DNA of 64,000 nt from Mycobacterium kyorinense. Its GTDB lineage: Bacteria; Actinomycetota; Actinomycetes; Mycobacteriales; Mycobacteriaceae. The stretch is taken from contig NZ_LQPE01000010.1 of assembly GCF_002101735.1 (NCBI RefSeq), positions 29,899 through 93,898 on the forward strand, written 5' to 3'. Under the pieces are notes generated by a model. The model was not told the origin of the DNA. It worked only from the letters and a program-made list of their open reading frames with translations, and ran no database searches. Every line of letters begins with the position of its first letter. Position 1 is the first letter of the stretch. Below, piece by piece: positions 7,896 to 15,539 of this stretch. Both the position numbers and the translations under genes were made by a program.

Positions 7896-8279
7896 TTACG
7901 CCAAGAGCTGCTGCGCGCGCTGGTGTGAAATACCGAGCGCTGTGCCGATGTCTCGGACTGTGAGTCCCCGGGCTTTGAGTTCTCGTGCTGCTGCGCGGCG
8001 TTCGCGCGCGGATTCAGCCTGGGCGCGTGCGGCATCTTCGCTGTACTTGCGGGCGAGCTCGAGGTGGTGTCGCACATGCTCTGGCAGTTCAATCCGGACG
8101 TCGAGCTGGAATGAGTCGTCGGGGATTTCCTTGAGCAATGCGATGAGGTCGCGCGCCATCGGCTCGACTTCGGCGAGGTTTCGGGCCTGAGTGTACTGGT
8201 CGAGTTCAGGGACGTGCACGAGCCAATAGCGGTCGCCACGGGTGGCGACCGCCGTGAAGGCCGTGGTCAACGCCACCAC
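7896..8279 (-). CDS. hicB: HicB-like antitoxin with C-terminal helix-turn-helix
   Basis: The N-terminus has the HicB fold (TAVATRGDRYWLVHVPELDQYTQARNLAEVEPMARDLI) and the C-terminus a helix-turn-helix (KARGLTVRDIGTALGISHQRAQQLL) for autoregulation. It overlaps the end of hicA by 13 bases. GTG codons at 8279 and 8276 follow an AGGGAAGG ribosome binding site, whereas the upstream ATG at 8303 has none, so the short form is given. The toxin-first gene order is normal for HicAB. Confidence 0.75.
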   Translation of the reverse strand: MVALTTAFTAVATRGDRYWLVHVPELDQYTQARNLAEVEPMARDLIALLKEIPDDSFQLDVRIELPEHVRHHLELARKYSEDAARAQAESARERRAAARELKARGLTVRDIGTALGISHQRAQQLLA

Positions 8280-8482
8280 CCCTTCCCTAGTTTCGGTTCG
8301 CATTGTTTGTAGATCTTGATCGCCAGGTAGCCGTCGAGCTGCTGGTGGCGTGCAATCGGGATGGTTAGACCGTCGAGGTTGTAGATGGTGTGGTTTCCTC
8401 CTTCACGCTGTATGTCGAAGCTCAGTCCCGCCTTCTTGGCGGCCTTGGTGATCTTCTCGACGACTTCTGTCCGTTTCGGCAT
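8267..8482 (-). CDS. hicA: HicA-like mRNA interferase toxin
   Basis: A 71-residue double-stranded RNA-binding-like protein. The region EGGNHTIYNLDGLTIPIARHQQLDGYLAIKIYKQ contains the catalytic histidine in the GNHTIY motif and the conserved PIARH segment of HicA. Such toxins cut mRNA and are neutralised by the HicB partner encoded immediately downstream. Confidence 0.8.
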   Translation of the reverse strand: MPKRTEVVEKITKAAKKAGLSFDIQREGGNHTIYNLDGLTIPIARHQQLDGYLAIKIYKQCEPKLGKGWWR

Positions 8483-8623
8483 AGTAGCAGTCTAGGGCGG
8501 GGTACCGACAGTTTGGCTATTGCTCCCTAGACACGCTCGCGCCTGTCCGTGAGTGTACGCGTCTAATGCTTTTCGCTGACGTGAGCCAGAGCCAGCAGGG
8601 CTGCCGCGCTCGCCGATGTTCGG

Positions 8624-8833
8624 TCAGACCAGGCGGGTGATTCTGTTGTCGTAGACGAGGTAGATAAATGGGCTGGGTGATTCTGCAGCGTGTGCGATGG
8701 CGGCGAGGTTGTCGAGGTAGCGTCGCGCGAGGTCGCCAGCTGTCAGATCGGCGCGCGGTGCGCAGAACATGCGCGCTCCTGTGCGGATGACGGTTTGGCG
8801 TTCTGCTTCGTTCCGGCGGATGTTGTCGTCCTT
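8624..8833 (-). pseudogene. VapC45-like PIN toxin, 3' fragment
   Basis: Directly outside the IS605 right end the frame reads KDDNIRRNEAERQTVIRTGA, then ARADLTAGDLARRYLDNLAAI and SPFIYLVYDNRITRLV before a stop. This is the C-terminal half of the PIN-like toxin family (VapC45 type), starting at the conserved aspartates of KDDNIRR. The matching 5' half lies on the other side of the insertion at 10912-11094. About 15-17 residues that normally join the halves are absent, so insertion was accompanied or followed by a small deletion. Confidence 0.75.
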
Positions 8834-8960
8834 TTGACATCCTCCACCGCTTGAAAGCGGTGGATTCCCTTGGCCGTTAGGCGGCGTTGGGTGGTTCGCG
8901 GTTCATCGCAGATGCCGCCGGCCCATGGGCCGGACCCGGGTGGGGGTCGGTCTTACTCTT
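8834..8960 (-). ncRNA. Probable right-end guide RNA (omega RNA) of the TnpB element
   Basis: TnpB nucleases of this family use an RNA made from the 3' end of tnpB and the element's right end. Here the segment includes the tnpB stop at 8877, the perfect stem CCACCGCTT/AAGCGGTGG (8844-8863) and the GTCAA end at 8834. A guide would then come from the flanking toxin gene sequence. The extent is a guess; existence follows from the family, not from a direct signal. Confidence 0.35.
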
Positions 8961-10397
8961 GCTCCCCGCCTGGCTGACGGGATTGATCCCGCCCGGCTTT
9001 GCACCGGATGTCCCAGCCAGTTGTTCGGTATGCACCGCCCACCATCGCGCGAGAGCTTCCTCACGCACGTTCACGGCGGCGTTGGTGTCGGCATTGCCGG
9101 TCCAGGAACACGCTAGGCAACGGAACACCGCTTGGCTTTCACGGTTTTCCTTGCACGTGTGCCCGCACCGATGGCAACGCTGACTGGTGTAGGCGGGGGG
9201 CACCTCGACGAACGCCACCCCCGCCAGCTCCGCTTTGTACTCGATACACCTGGCTAGTCTGCCGAGCGCGGCATTCTGCAGCACCCGGTTGAGTCCCCGC
9301 TTGGCTGCAGCCCCTTTCCCTTTGCCCCGCCGGGTCATCCGGTGCAGAGACAGCTTCTCGATCCCGATGAAATCGTGATCGCGCACCAGTTGGGTGCTGA
9401 GCTTGTGCGCGAAATCCTCCCGCACCCGCACCTGTTTAGCGCCCAGGCCAGCAGCGGCGGTCTTGTGGGCTTGGTAGCGTTTCGACTCCCAAAACCGGCG
9501 ACCCTGACGGGCGGCGACCTGCTTGCACTTGGCCATCCGCCGCTGATGGAACTTGCGCTGTTTGTCCGGCGCGGCGGTGTCGGGGGCGTCGTAGAACCCG
9601 CCGCGGTCATCGGCTGCGGTATGGACCACGCCGCGATCAAGCCCGATCACCTCACCGGTACGGACCTTGTCGGCGACGGGCGACGGTTCGTTGACGAACA
9701 CCAGTTGGCGTCGTGTCCAGTTCACCCGAACCGACGTGTACGGACGGATCGGCTGCGACAACCGGACGTGCAGCGTGATCCGCCAGGCCAGCCTGTGCGG
9801 TTGACCATCCGGTCCCAACCCTGGCGCGCGGTGCGCGCCGGGATTGGCGCCGCTGATCGTCACCATCCCAGAGCGGCGGCCCGTCTTGGTGAAAACCGCG
9901 TTGCGGCCACCGTTGAACCAGCACACAAACCGCTGATCACCATCACGACGGCGGAAACCGGGCATCGCCCCGGCCTTACGCCCATTAGCGACGTTCGTCT
10001 TGCGGCGTTTAATCGCCGAAAACCATTCCGTCGCTTCAGTTTTAAGTGTCGCCTCCAGAACGTACCCCGGCATCGCCGCCAAAAAACTATGTTGTCGGCG
10101 CGCCTGAGCGTCGGTGATGTCGGTGACAGTGTTACCGATCGGCACCAACACCGGCTCGCGGGCCGGGTCGCACACCACCACCTGCTCCCCGGCGCGGTCC
10201 TCGCACGTCAAGTAACGGCAGCGCGTCGAACGGCGCTGGTTGAACCGAAATCGAAACCCATCACACAGCCAGCCCAATACCTCATCCGGGTCGGCCGACC
10301 ACACCGGCGCAACCGTTCCATCCGGCTGCGTCACCTCCCCGAGATACACCGACGAGCCATGCACCCGGGCGCGGGTGATCTTGACCCGTTGACTCAT
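8877..10397 (-). CDS. tnpB: TnpB, RNA-guided RuvC-like nuclease of IS605 element
   Basis: A 506-residue TnpB. RuvC active-site residues are visible as the Asp of GEVIGLDRG, the Glu of FIGIEKLSL and the Asp of GNADTNAAVNV. The zinc finger CHRCGHTCKENRE...CLACSW lies between the last two. A basic N-terminal half binds the guide RNA. The ATG at 10397 overlaps the tnpA stop. The protein cuts DNA next to a short motif and helps keep the element at its donor site. All key residues are present, so it is probably active. Confidence 0.9.
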   Translation of the reverse strand: MSQRVKITRARVHGSSVYLGEVTQPDGTVAPVWSADPDEVLGWLCDGFRFRFNQRRSTRCRYLTCEDRAGEQVVVCDPAREPVLVPIGNTVTDITDAQARRQHSFLAAMPGYVLEATLKTEATEWFSAIKRRKTNVANGRKAGAMPGFRRRDGDQRFVCWFNGGRNAVFTKTGRRSGMVTISGANPGAHRAPGLGPDGQPHRLAWRITLHVRLSQPIRPYTSVRVNWTRRQLVFVNEPSPVADKVRTGEVIGLDRGVVHTAADDRGGFYDAPDTAAPDKQRKFHQRRMAKCKQVAARQGRRFWESKRYQAHKTAAAGLGAKQVRVREDFAHKLSTQLVRDHDFIGIEKLSLHRMTRRGKGKGAAAKRGLNRVLQNAALGRLARCIEYKAELAGVAFVEVPPAYTSQRCHRCGHTCKENRESQAVFRCLACSWTGNADTNAAVNVREEALARWWAVHTEQLAGTSGAKPGGINPVSQAGSKSKTDPHPGPAHGPAASAMNREPPNAA

Positions 10398-10807
10398 GAC
10401 GCCAACACCGCGTCCCACTGATGCTCGATGTAGCGGCGCACCGTAGTCTCCGACACGTAGCCCACCGAGGCCGCGAAATACGCCGGTGACCACAACACCT
10501 TCGCGAGATTCCGCAAGTGCGGGAACTCCTGGCGCAGCACCCGCGCCGTGCGCCCTTTGAACGCGTGCGCCACCGCGGCCGGGGCGTCGGCCGGCCCGAC
10601 CCACACGAACAGGTGCACATGATCGGGCATCACTTCGTGAGCCACGATCTGCCACCCGTGCTCGGCAGCAATCTGACCCAGCAACTCGTCAAGGCGACGG
10701 GCGACCCGCCCACCCAACACCCGGCGCCGGTACTTCGGGCACCACACCAAATGCAGACCCAGCGAGCACACACCTCCCAGGGTGCGACGAAACCGCTGAC
10801 CCGACAT
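10394..10807 (-). CDS. tnpA: TnpA, Y1 HUH single-strand transposase
   Basis: A 137-residue Y1 transposase. LHLVWCPKYRRRVL is the family's opening strand, MPDHVHLFV holds the His-hydrophobic-His metal site, and the tyrosine of VRRYIEHQ is the expected nucleophile. The ATG at 10807 has AAGG about 10 bases upstream. It excises and inserts the element as single-stranded DNA, and appears intact. Confidence 0.9.
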   Translation of the reverse strand: MSGQRFRRTLGGVCSLGLHLVWCPKYRRRVLGGRVARRLDELLGQIAAEHGWQIVAHEVMPDHVHLFVWVGPADAPAAVAHAFKGRTARVLRQEFPHLRNLAKVLWSPAYFAASVGYVSETTVRRYIEHQWDAVLAS

Positions 10808-10875
10808 GACCCGAACCTTAAGCAACGACACCGACAAATCTCGCCATCACACGCTGATCACCGATGCGCCAGATT

Positions 10876-10910
10876 CCCCGGGGCCACTAAAGCGACCGGC
10901 CCCCTCGGGG
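10876..10910. repeat. IS605 left-end imperfect palindrome
   Basis: The sequence forms a bulged hairpin with GC-rich arms (CCCCGGGGCC facing GGCCCCCTCGGGG) and the unpaired middle ACTAAAGCGACC. It sits upstream of tnpA at the place where TnpA recognises the left end. Confidence 0.6.
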
Positions 10911-10911
10911 C

Positions 10912-11094
10912 TCATCGGTGGTCGGCCACGCTTTGGGCGGCGGTTTCTCCGTAGTGTTCTCGCATTGTCGTCAGTGCGACATCGGCTGCGCGGAGGAGTT
11001 TGGGCAGTTGGATGGCGCCAAGGCTGCGATCGATGAAGACGTGCGGAAGTCGCCCCGCGAGTGGATCAGGCGGCGATGGCGTCGAGTGCGTCAC
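10912..11094 (-). pseudogene. VapC45-like PIN toxin, 5' fragment
   Basis: The fragment reads LPHVFIDRSLGAIQLPKLLRAADVALTTMREHYGETAAQSVADH, the N-terminal half of the VapC45-type PIN domain with the first catalytic Asp in FIDRSLG. It runs into the IS605 left end and stops within two codons. The GTG start overlaps the antitoxin gene by 29 bases. The 3' half continues at 8833. Confidence 0.75.
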
Positions 11095-11776
11095 GAAGTT
11101 GGGCTTCGGTCACGCCGTAGTCCTCGGCAACCGCTTCGAATGTTTCGCCGGCGCGCAGCGGCCCGAGCGCATCAGCGACTTTAGCGCCGCTTCGGTCGAA
11201 GACCGGTTGGCCGTATCCCCGGTAGGGATCGAGGACTACATCGGCGTCTCCGTACTGCGGGAGGCGGATCATTTCGGCGAATTTGTCGTCACCGAAACGG
11301 ATTTGTTTGAGGTAGTGCGCAACGATGTCTTTGAAAACGTATTGGCCTGATCGCGGCACGATGAGGCCTTTGACGACTTGCTCGTCGGGGCTTCCTTCAC
11401 CGGCCCGCTGTGCGAAGTGCCAGAGGACTTCGGCGCCGTCTGTGTAGAGATCCCTGGAGGCAAGAGCATGCGGGCCTACATTTTTTAGCAGCCAGTCGAT
11501 CGACGGTCGAATGCGTTGCATAGGCACGCCGGCGCGGCGAAACGCGTTGAGTACGTAGGCTTCTGCGACTCCGATGAATGGGAGACGTGCCTGTCGCCGC
11601 TGGCGTTCATGAAATGCGGTGACGATCGGTCCTTTCTTCACAGTAGCGGTGGCGGGTGGGTGGCGTTCATAACCCTCGATCCACGTCGTCAATGTTGGTC
11701 TTGGGATGAGGAGGTATCGGGAGGCTTCGGTGAGCGTGTAGAGCGGCACCTCGAACCGCAGGTCGTCTGCTGGCAT
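11066..11776 (-). CDS. VapB45-like antitoxin
   Basis: A 236-residue protein with an N-terminal MerR-like helix-turn-helix (YTLTEASRYLLIPRPTLTTWIEG) and a C-terminal DUF433 domain (GYGQPVFDRSGAKVADALGPLRAGETFEAVAEDYGVTEAQLRDAL). This is the layout of VapB45 (Rv2018) and its size matches. The ATG at 11776 was preferred over GTG at 11788 because GGAGG lies at a good distance from it. Its toxin partner downstream is interrupted, so the antitoxin now has no full toxin to neutralise here. Confidence 0.75.
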   Translation of the reverse strand: MPADDLRFEVPLYTLTEASRYLLIPRPTLTTWIEGYERHPPATATVKKGPIVTAFHERQRRQARLPFIGVAEAYVLNAFRRAGVPMQRIRPSIDWLLKNVGPHALASRDLYTDGAEVLWHFAQRAGEGSPDEQVVKGLIVPRSGQYVFKDIVAHYLKQIRFGDDKFAEMIRLPQYGDADVVLDPYRGYGQPVFDRSGAKVADALGPLRAGETFEAVAEDYGVTEAQLRDALDAIAA

Positions 11777-11900
11777 GGCCGGGCTCACCTCCGTTTTGAC
11801 GGCACCAGTCTGTCAACAACATACGACACGACTGGCGGGCAGTCGGGAAGGCACGGGGACCACCAATGGGGCGGCTTGGAGGCCGTCGGCAACAGCGCTC

Positions 11901-12494
11901 TTATGCCCAATAGGACGGCAGCTTTTGAAGGTTCTCGCGGTAGCCCGGTTCCTCCATCTCGGCGAGTTGGCTGTCGCGGCGATTTGTGTCTGGCCATTGT
12001 TTGACGCGCTTGAGCAGCCACTCGTACCAGTCGTTGGGCAGGCCGCCGGCGGTGAGGCCGGCCCGATAGGAGGCTGTCAGGAGATCCCGCTCCATTGCAT
12101 AGCGCTCAGTGATGTCATCGACGGGTTTGCCGGGTTCGGCGCGGGTGTGTTTTTCGAGTTCTTCCATGTCGTCGAGGCACCTCTTACTTGCGGTGTACCA
12201 GGCCTCCAGTGAGGCGCGCCAGCCGACTTTCATGTCGGGTTCCCAGTCGGCGTCGGGAAAGTTGGCCACCTCGTGGGCGGCGCGTTCACGGATCTGTTGA
12301 TGCTCGGCGGCGATGTCGCCGATGGGTTGGGCGGCGGTTTCGATGAGGGCGGTTCGCCAGTCGATGTCGAGGCAGCCTTCGCGGGCGCATGTTAGTTGCG
12401 TGTGAAGCATTGCAGCCTTGATGGTTTGGTAGGCAAGGTCTTCGATGCGGGCTTGAGCCTCGGCGATCTTGGCGGGGCCGTCGATGGGCATCAT
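11901..12494 (-). CDS. Helical protein, unknown function
   Basis: A mostly alpha-helical, acidic protein of about 197 residues (AKIAEAQARIEDLAYQTIKAAMLH; YAMERDLLTASYRAGLTAGGLPNDWYEWLLKRVKQW). The start could be the GTG at 12530 or either of two adjacent ATGs at 12494 and 12491. It lies 10 bases after the stop of the membrane-protein gene 12541-13086, so it is probably the last gene of that operon. No family was recognised. Confidence 0.6.
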   Translation of the reverse strand: MMPIDGPAKIAEAQARIEDLAYQTIKAAMLHTQLTCAREGCLDIDWRTALIETAAQPIGDIAAEHQQIRERAAHEVANFPDADWEPDMKVGWRASLEAWYTASKRCLDDMEELEKHTRAEPGKPVDDITERYAMERDLLTASYRAGLTAGGLPNDWYEWLLKRVKQWPDTNRRDSQLAEMEEPGYRENLQKLPSYWA

Positions 12495-12540
12495 CGTGTG
12501 ATTTTGACGCATTGGGGCGGGCAATTGCACCCGGTGTTAG

Positions 12541-13086
12541 CTACCGTGTTCCCCACGCCCGCGGCCACTGGCTGCGGTCAAACCACAGCGGCCCGCTCCT
12601 AGGCGCAGCTGGCCCGACCATCAGTCGAGGCGCGACCCTGCTCTCACAGAAGATCACCGTGGCGCCGCCAACTGCGAATACCGTTGCCAGACCTATGAAT
12701 CCGACGTAGCTGCCCACCAGAGCGGCGGCAAAAAACACCACCAAGAGTGCAAATAGGCAGAGGGTGGTTACGTAGAGTGGCTGGTCTTCGATGCCGGATC
12801 GTTCGGCCTGTGTCTGCCATTCTCGGGCCAGCGCATCGAGGTCAACCACGTCGGTAGTGCGGAGTCGGGCTGCCGCTTCGTCGCACCACTCGGCGAACGT
12901 GATTGCTGACGCAAACTGACTGATAGGGGCCGTCCGTGATAGCCGGTAACTCCAGCCGCGCGCTAACGCGGCATCCATCTGCAGCCAGTACTCGAGGTCA
13001 CGCCGGCTGGGCTGGGCCGAGACTCGCACCCATTTCGATCTGCCATGCCTGCGGATCGTCCGTGTCACGAAATGCCCTTTGCTCAT
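12541..13086 (-). CDS. Membrane protein with two predicted helices, unknown function
   Basis: A 181-residue protein with a basic cytoplasmic N-terminal half and two hydrophobic segments at about residues 105-145 (LYVTTLCLFALLVVFFAAALV and YVGFIGLATVFAVGGATVIF), followed by a short tail. It overlaps the upstream gene by ATGA. No family was recognised. The operon order 13577 to 11901 suggests joint expression from the promoter at 13.63 kb. Confidence 0.6.
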   Translation of the reverse strand: MSKGHFVTRTIRRHGRSKWVRVSAQPSRRDLEYWLQMDAALARGWSYRLSRTAPISQFASAITFAEWCDEAAARLRTTDVVDLDALAREWQTQAERSGIEDQPLYVTTLCLFALLVVFFAAALVGSYVGFIGLATVFAVGGATVIFCESRVAPRLMVGPAAPRSGPLWFDRSQWPRAWGTR

Positions 13087-13577
13087 TGGGTGATGGCTCG
13101 TGGGCTGTGCGTTGGCAGCAGCTCCGGGGTCCGGCCGGTGCGGTAGGCCTCGTCGACGCGGGGCACAACGGCATCGCCGACCGTCTCACCGCTCGGCAGC
13201 ACCAGATGGGCCAGGAATTCGCTCGTGAAGTCGACAATCCCGGTTTCGACAGCTTCGAGCTTCGACTTGATGACCAAGGCCAGCGCACGCCAGCGTTGGC
13301 GCACCGCCTGCTCGTAGGCCTCGCCGGCGGCTTTGGCGGTGCGTTGCCGGCCGGTGGCGGTGCGGTTGAACTCGGGGTCGTCGCGGTCCGGTAGCGGGAG
13401 GATGAAGCGGACCTGGCGGTCATGAATGATGAAGCCCAGCACGGCGCGGGTTTCGTCCCAGCCGTACATGAAGCCGCGGGCGCCATAGCGTTGCAGTGTG
13501 CGCTCGATTTCGGCGCGGGAGCGGTCGGCCCCGACATCCGTTGTAGCGGCGTACTTGCCCATGTGTTCGTCGGTCAT
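13083..13577 (-). CDS. Conserved actinophage/plasmid protein, unknown function
   Basis: The protein (164 residues) carries RYGARGFMYGWDETRAVLGF, VRFILPLPDRDDPEFN and RQRWRALALVIKSKLEAVE, which I recognise as a small protein widespread in actinobacteriophages and mycobacterial plasmids without a known role. The frame stays open far upstream antisense to the ArdC-like gene, but conservation begins only here, so the ATG at 13577 (or 13562) is used. It is the first gene of a three-gene operon facing a shared promoter motif. Confidence 0.65.
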   Translation of the reverse strand: MTDEHMGKYAATTDVGADRSRAEIERTLQRYGARGFMYGWDETRAVLGFIIHDRQVRFILPLPDRDDPEFNRTATGRQRTAKAAGEAYEQAVRQRWRALALVIKSKLEAVETGIVDFTSEFLAHLVLPSGETVGDAVVPRVDEAYRTGRTPELLPTHSPRAITQ

Positions 13578-13625
13578 TCTTTGCGCTGGTGTTGTGGGAC
13601 AAGCCTTCGTGAACACCCGCCGCGG

Positions 13626-13660
13626 ATTCAAGAGGAGCGTCCAGCGCGGTCCTCTTGAAT
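13626..13660. promoter_or_regulatory. Divergent pair of TCCTCTTGAAT promoter motifs
   Basis: TCCTCTTGAAT occurs on the plus strand at 13650-13660 and, as its exact reverse complement, at 13626-13636, making an 11-bp inverted repeat with a 13-bp spacer. Each arm points toward one of the divergent operons (start 13734 plus; start 13577 minus). Taking TTGAAT as a -35 element, a hexamer of form NANNNT follows after 18 bases on each side (GATGCT; AAGGCT). The same core precedes the transfer operons. Confidence 0.5.
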
Positions 13661-13733
13661 ACCGACTTTTCGCTGGCTGATGCTGGTCTCGCCGCGGGAG
13701 GTGTAACCCCAGCGGTGAAGGGAGCAAGGGCTG

Positions 13734-14777
13734 ATGTGTCGGGCCCCTACTGAGCCGGGCGGCCCCCGGCGCTGTCCGGGTGATACCCGTGCCGCCTATG
13801 GTCGGGCTGCGGCGCTGGTAGCACAGCTGGAGCAGCGGGAGGCCGCGCTGCTGGCAGACTTGGGCGAGCCGGCCGCCGGCGCCGGGCTTGGTGATCCGGG
13901 TGAGCGGCGGATGGTCACGTTCGCCGACAAGGCCACCCGCAGCGAAGACGTGCGCCGGGAGATCGACAACGCGATCAGCGAGCTCGCCACCGCCGATAAG
14001 TGGCGTGAGTTCCTCGAGGTGTCGCGGCGCTTCCACCAGTACTCGCTGAACAACCAGCTGCTGATTTCGATGCAGAAGCCCGACGCGACCCGGGTGGCGG
14101 GGTTTCACAAGTGGAAAGAGTTCGGCCGCTCGGTCAACAAGGGCGAGAGGGCGATCTGGATTTATGCGCCGATGCTCAAGCGTGTTGTGGTCGAGGACGA
14201 AAACGGCAAACAGACCAAGGAAGAACGCCTGATCGGGTACAAGGTTGTGCCGGTGTTCGACGTGTCGTCGACGAGCGGTGCGCCGCTGCCGGAAGCGCCG
14301 GTGGTGCCGTTCACTCGATCTGAGGGCCGCGCGCCGGCAGGGATGCACGACGATCTGCGCGCGCAGGTGGAGGCTCACGGCTACCGGCTGGTATATCAGG
14401 ATCTCGGGCAGGGTGATCACATTCCTGATGGGGCGACGGACCCGGTGTCGAAGACGGTGATGATCAACACCTGCTATAGCGATGCGCACCAGGCGAAGAC
14501 GTTGGCGCACGAGCTGGCGCACATCGAGCTCGGTCACCTCGAGCGCACGGCCGATTATCACACTGGGGCGGGGGGTCAGCGCTCGACGATGGAGGTTGAG
14601 GCAGAAAGCGTCAGCTACGTGGTGAGCCGGCGTTATGGGATGGACGCGCCGAGCTTTTCGTTCGCTTATATCGATGGGTGGGCACAGGGTGATTCGGAGA
14701 AGGTGCGCCACACCGCGGATGCTGTGGTGAAGGCGTCCGATCGAATCCTTAGTCGTATCAAGCGGTTTGACTCATAG
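13734..14777 (+). CDS. ArdC-like antirestriction protein (ssDNA-binding domain plus metallopeptidase)
   Basis: Residues about 60-170 form the ArdC-type single-strand-DNA-binding domain (FHQYSLNNQLLISMQKPDATRVAGFHKWKEFGRSV). The C-terminal part is a zinc metallopeptidase fold with HELAH at 259-263 and the downstream glutamate in EVEAESVSYVV. Such proteins enter a recipient early in conjugation and protect or process incoming single-stranded DNA. The first 58 residues, which open with MCRAPTEPGGPRRCPGDT, resemble a small plasmid protein family; an internal ATG at 13911 could start a shorter form. AAGG precedes the chosen ATG. Confidence 0.8.
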   Translation: MCRAPTEPGGPRRCPGDTRAAYGRAAALVAQLEQREAALLADLGEPAAGAGLGDPGERRMVTFADKATRSEDVRREIDNAISELATADKWREFLEVSRRFHQYSLNNQLLISMQKPDATRVAGFHKWKEFGRSVNKGERAIWIYAPMLKRVVVEDENGKQTKEERLIGYKVVPVFDVSSTSGAPLPEAPVVPFTRSEGRAPAGMHDDLRAQVEAHGYRLVYQDLGQGDHIPDGATDPVSKTVMINTCYSDAHQAKTLAHELAHIELGHLERTADYHTGAGGQRSTMEVEAESVSYVVSRRYGMDAPSFSFAYIDGWAQGDSEKVRHTADAVVKASDRILSRIKRFDS

Positions 14778-14791
14778 AAGGGGTGTGACCA

Positions 14792-14944
14792 ATGGGCGGT
14801 AAGACGTGGGTGGAGCTTGAGGTGACCGATCCGACCGACGGCAGCACGCAGGTGTTCACAGGTGCCGACGAGTTGTCGGTGCAGCGGCAGGTCGATGAGT
14901 TCTGGGGTGTCGACGAGGCCAACCGGCGTGAGCACGACGGCTAG
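14792..14944 (+). CDS. Small acidic protein, unknown function
   Basis: A 50-residue protein beginning MGGKTWVELEVTDPTDG, 14 bases after the ArdC-like gene and overlapping the next gene, with GAAGGGGTG before the start. It looks like a beta-rich domain (STQVFTGADELSVQRQVDEFWG). No family was recognised. The coupling to its neighbours is the main evidence that it is translated. Confidence 0.5.
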   Translation: MGGKTWVELEVTDPTDGSTQVFTGADELSVQRQVDEFWGVDEANRREHDG

Positions 14945-15539
14945 CGGCACCGGGTTATTACGGGAGCAGAAGCGCCGGGAACTGGCCGAGGTTCGCCGGC
15001 AGCTGGGCGCGGCGCGCGAGCGTCTGCGGCGGGCCGCGATCGAGTATGCCGCCACACCCGATGGGGCGGCGGAGATGTTTCGCCGCTACGAGCTGGCCGA
15101 CGATGAACAGTATCGCCGGGTGCTTCGGGCGACGTATCTGGCCGGGTTGGCGGCCGCGGCCGAGGAGTACGAGCAGCGGTGCGCGCTGGGCAACCAAACG
15201 CAGTATGACGGGCCGTTGGAGGCGATCCCGGTCGGGGACTTCGCCGATCCGCTGGCGCGGGCGTTGGTTGAGCATCGGGTGATGGGATCTTTGCGCAACG
15301 GCCCGTCGGTGATCGAGTCCGGGCAGGTGGTCGTGTGGCTTTTGCGGCTGATGCCCGACGGCCGCATCCGCAAGCGGCTGCGGATCGTGTGTGACGCCGA
15401 GCCGGGGGTGTTTGCGCCGACGTTGGCGCAGGTCGTTGCGGGGGCGCTGGGGGACCCGCGCACGCGGGAGCGAGTCGTCGACTTCGTCGGGCCCGAGGTG
15501 GCAGCGGCCGCGGCGGCTGCGGAGGGTCAGCGATTGTGA
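14928..15539 (+). CDS. Plasmid protein with coiled-coil N-terminus, unknown function
   Basis: A 203-residue protein. Residues 8-60 are a charged helix (LLREQKRRELAEVRRQLGAARERLRRAAIEYA), followed by an Ala-rich domain with VVVWLLRLMPDGRIRKRLRIV. The GTG at 14928 lies inside the end of the small gene before it. The stop overlaps the next gene by four bases, indicating one operon with the ArdC-like gene. Confidence 0.6.
   Translation: MSTTASGTGLLREQKRRELAEVRRQLGAARERLRRAAIEYAATPDGAAEMFRRYELADDEQYRRVLRATYLAGLAAAAEEYEQRCALGNQTQYDGPLEAIPVGDFADPLARALVEHRVMGSLRNGPSVIESGQVVVWLLRLMPDGRIRKRLRIVCDAEPGVFAPTLAQVVAGALGDPRTRERVVDFVGPEVAAAAAAAEGQRL

Larger units (their letters stand above)
8834..10911 (-). 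mobile_element. IS200/IS605-family insertion sequence with tnpA and tnpB
   Basis: The element carries an overlapping tnpA-tnpB pair and imperfect palindromes at both ends instead of inverted terminal repeats. The right end (minus-strand sense) ends with a perfect 9-bp hairpin followed by GGATGTCAA, the usual close of this family. The left end has a GC-rich hairpin at 10876-10910. It split a VapC45-like toxin gene. Its left boundary is accurate only to a few bases because these elements duplicate no target. Confidence 0.85.

Noticed and set aside
9342..10421. 359-codon plus-strand open frame
   Set aside because: It is antisense to tnpB, whose RuvC and zinc-finger motifs are clear; no family features on the plus strand.
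13578..14711. Extension of the 13083 minus-strand gene to 542 codons
   Set aside because: The added part is antisense to the ArdC-like gene and lacks any recognisable domain; conservation begins at 13577.
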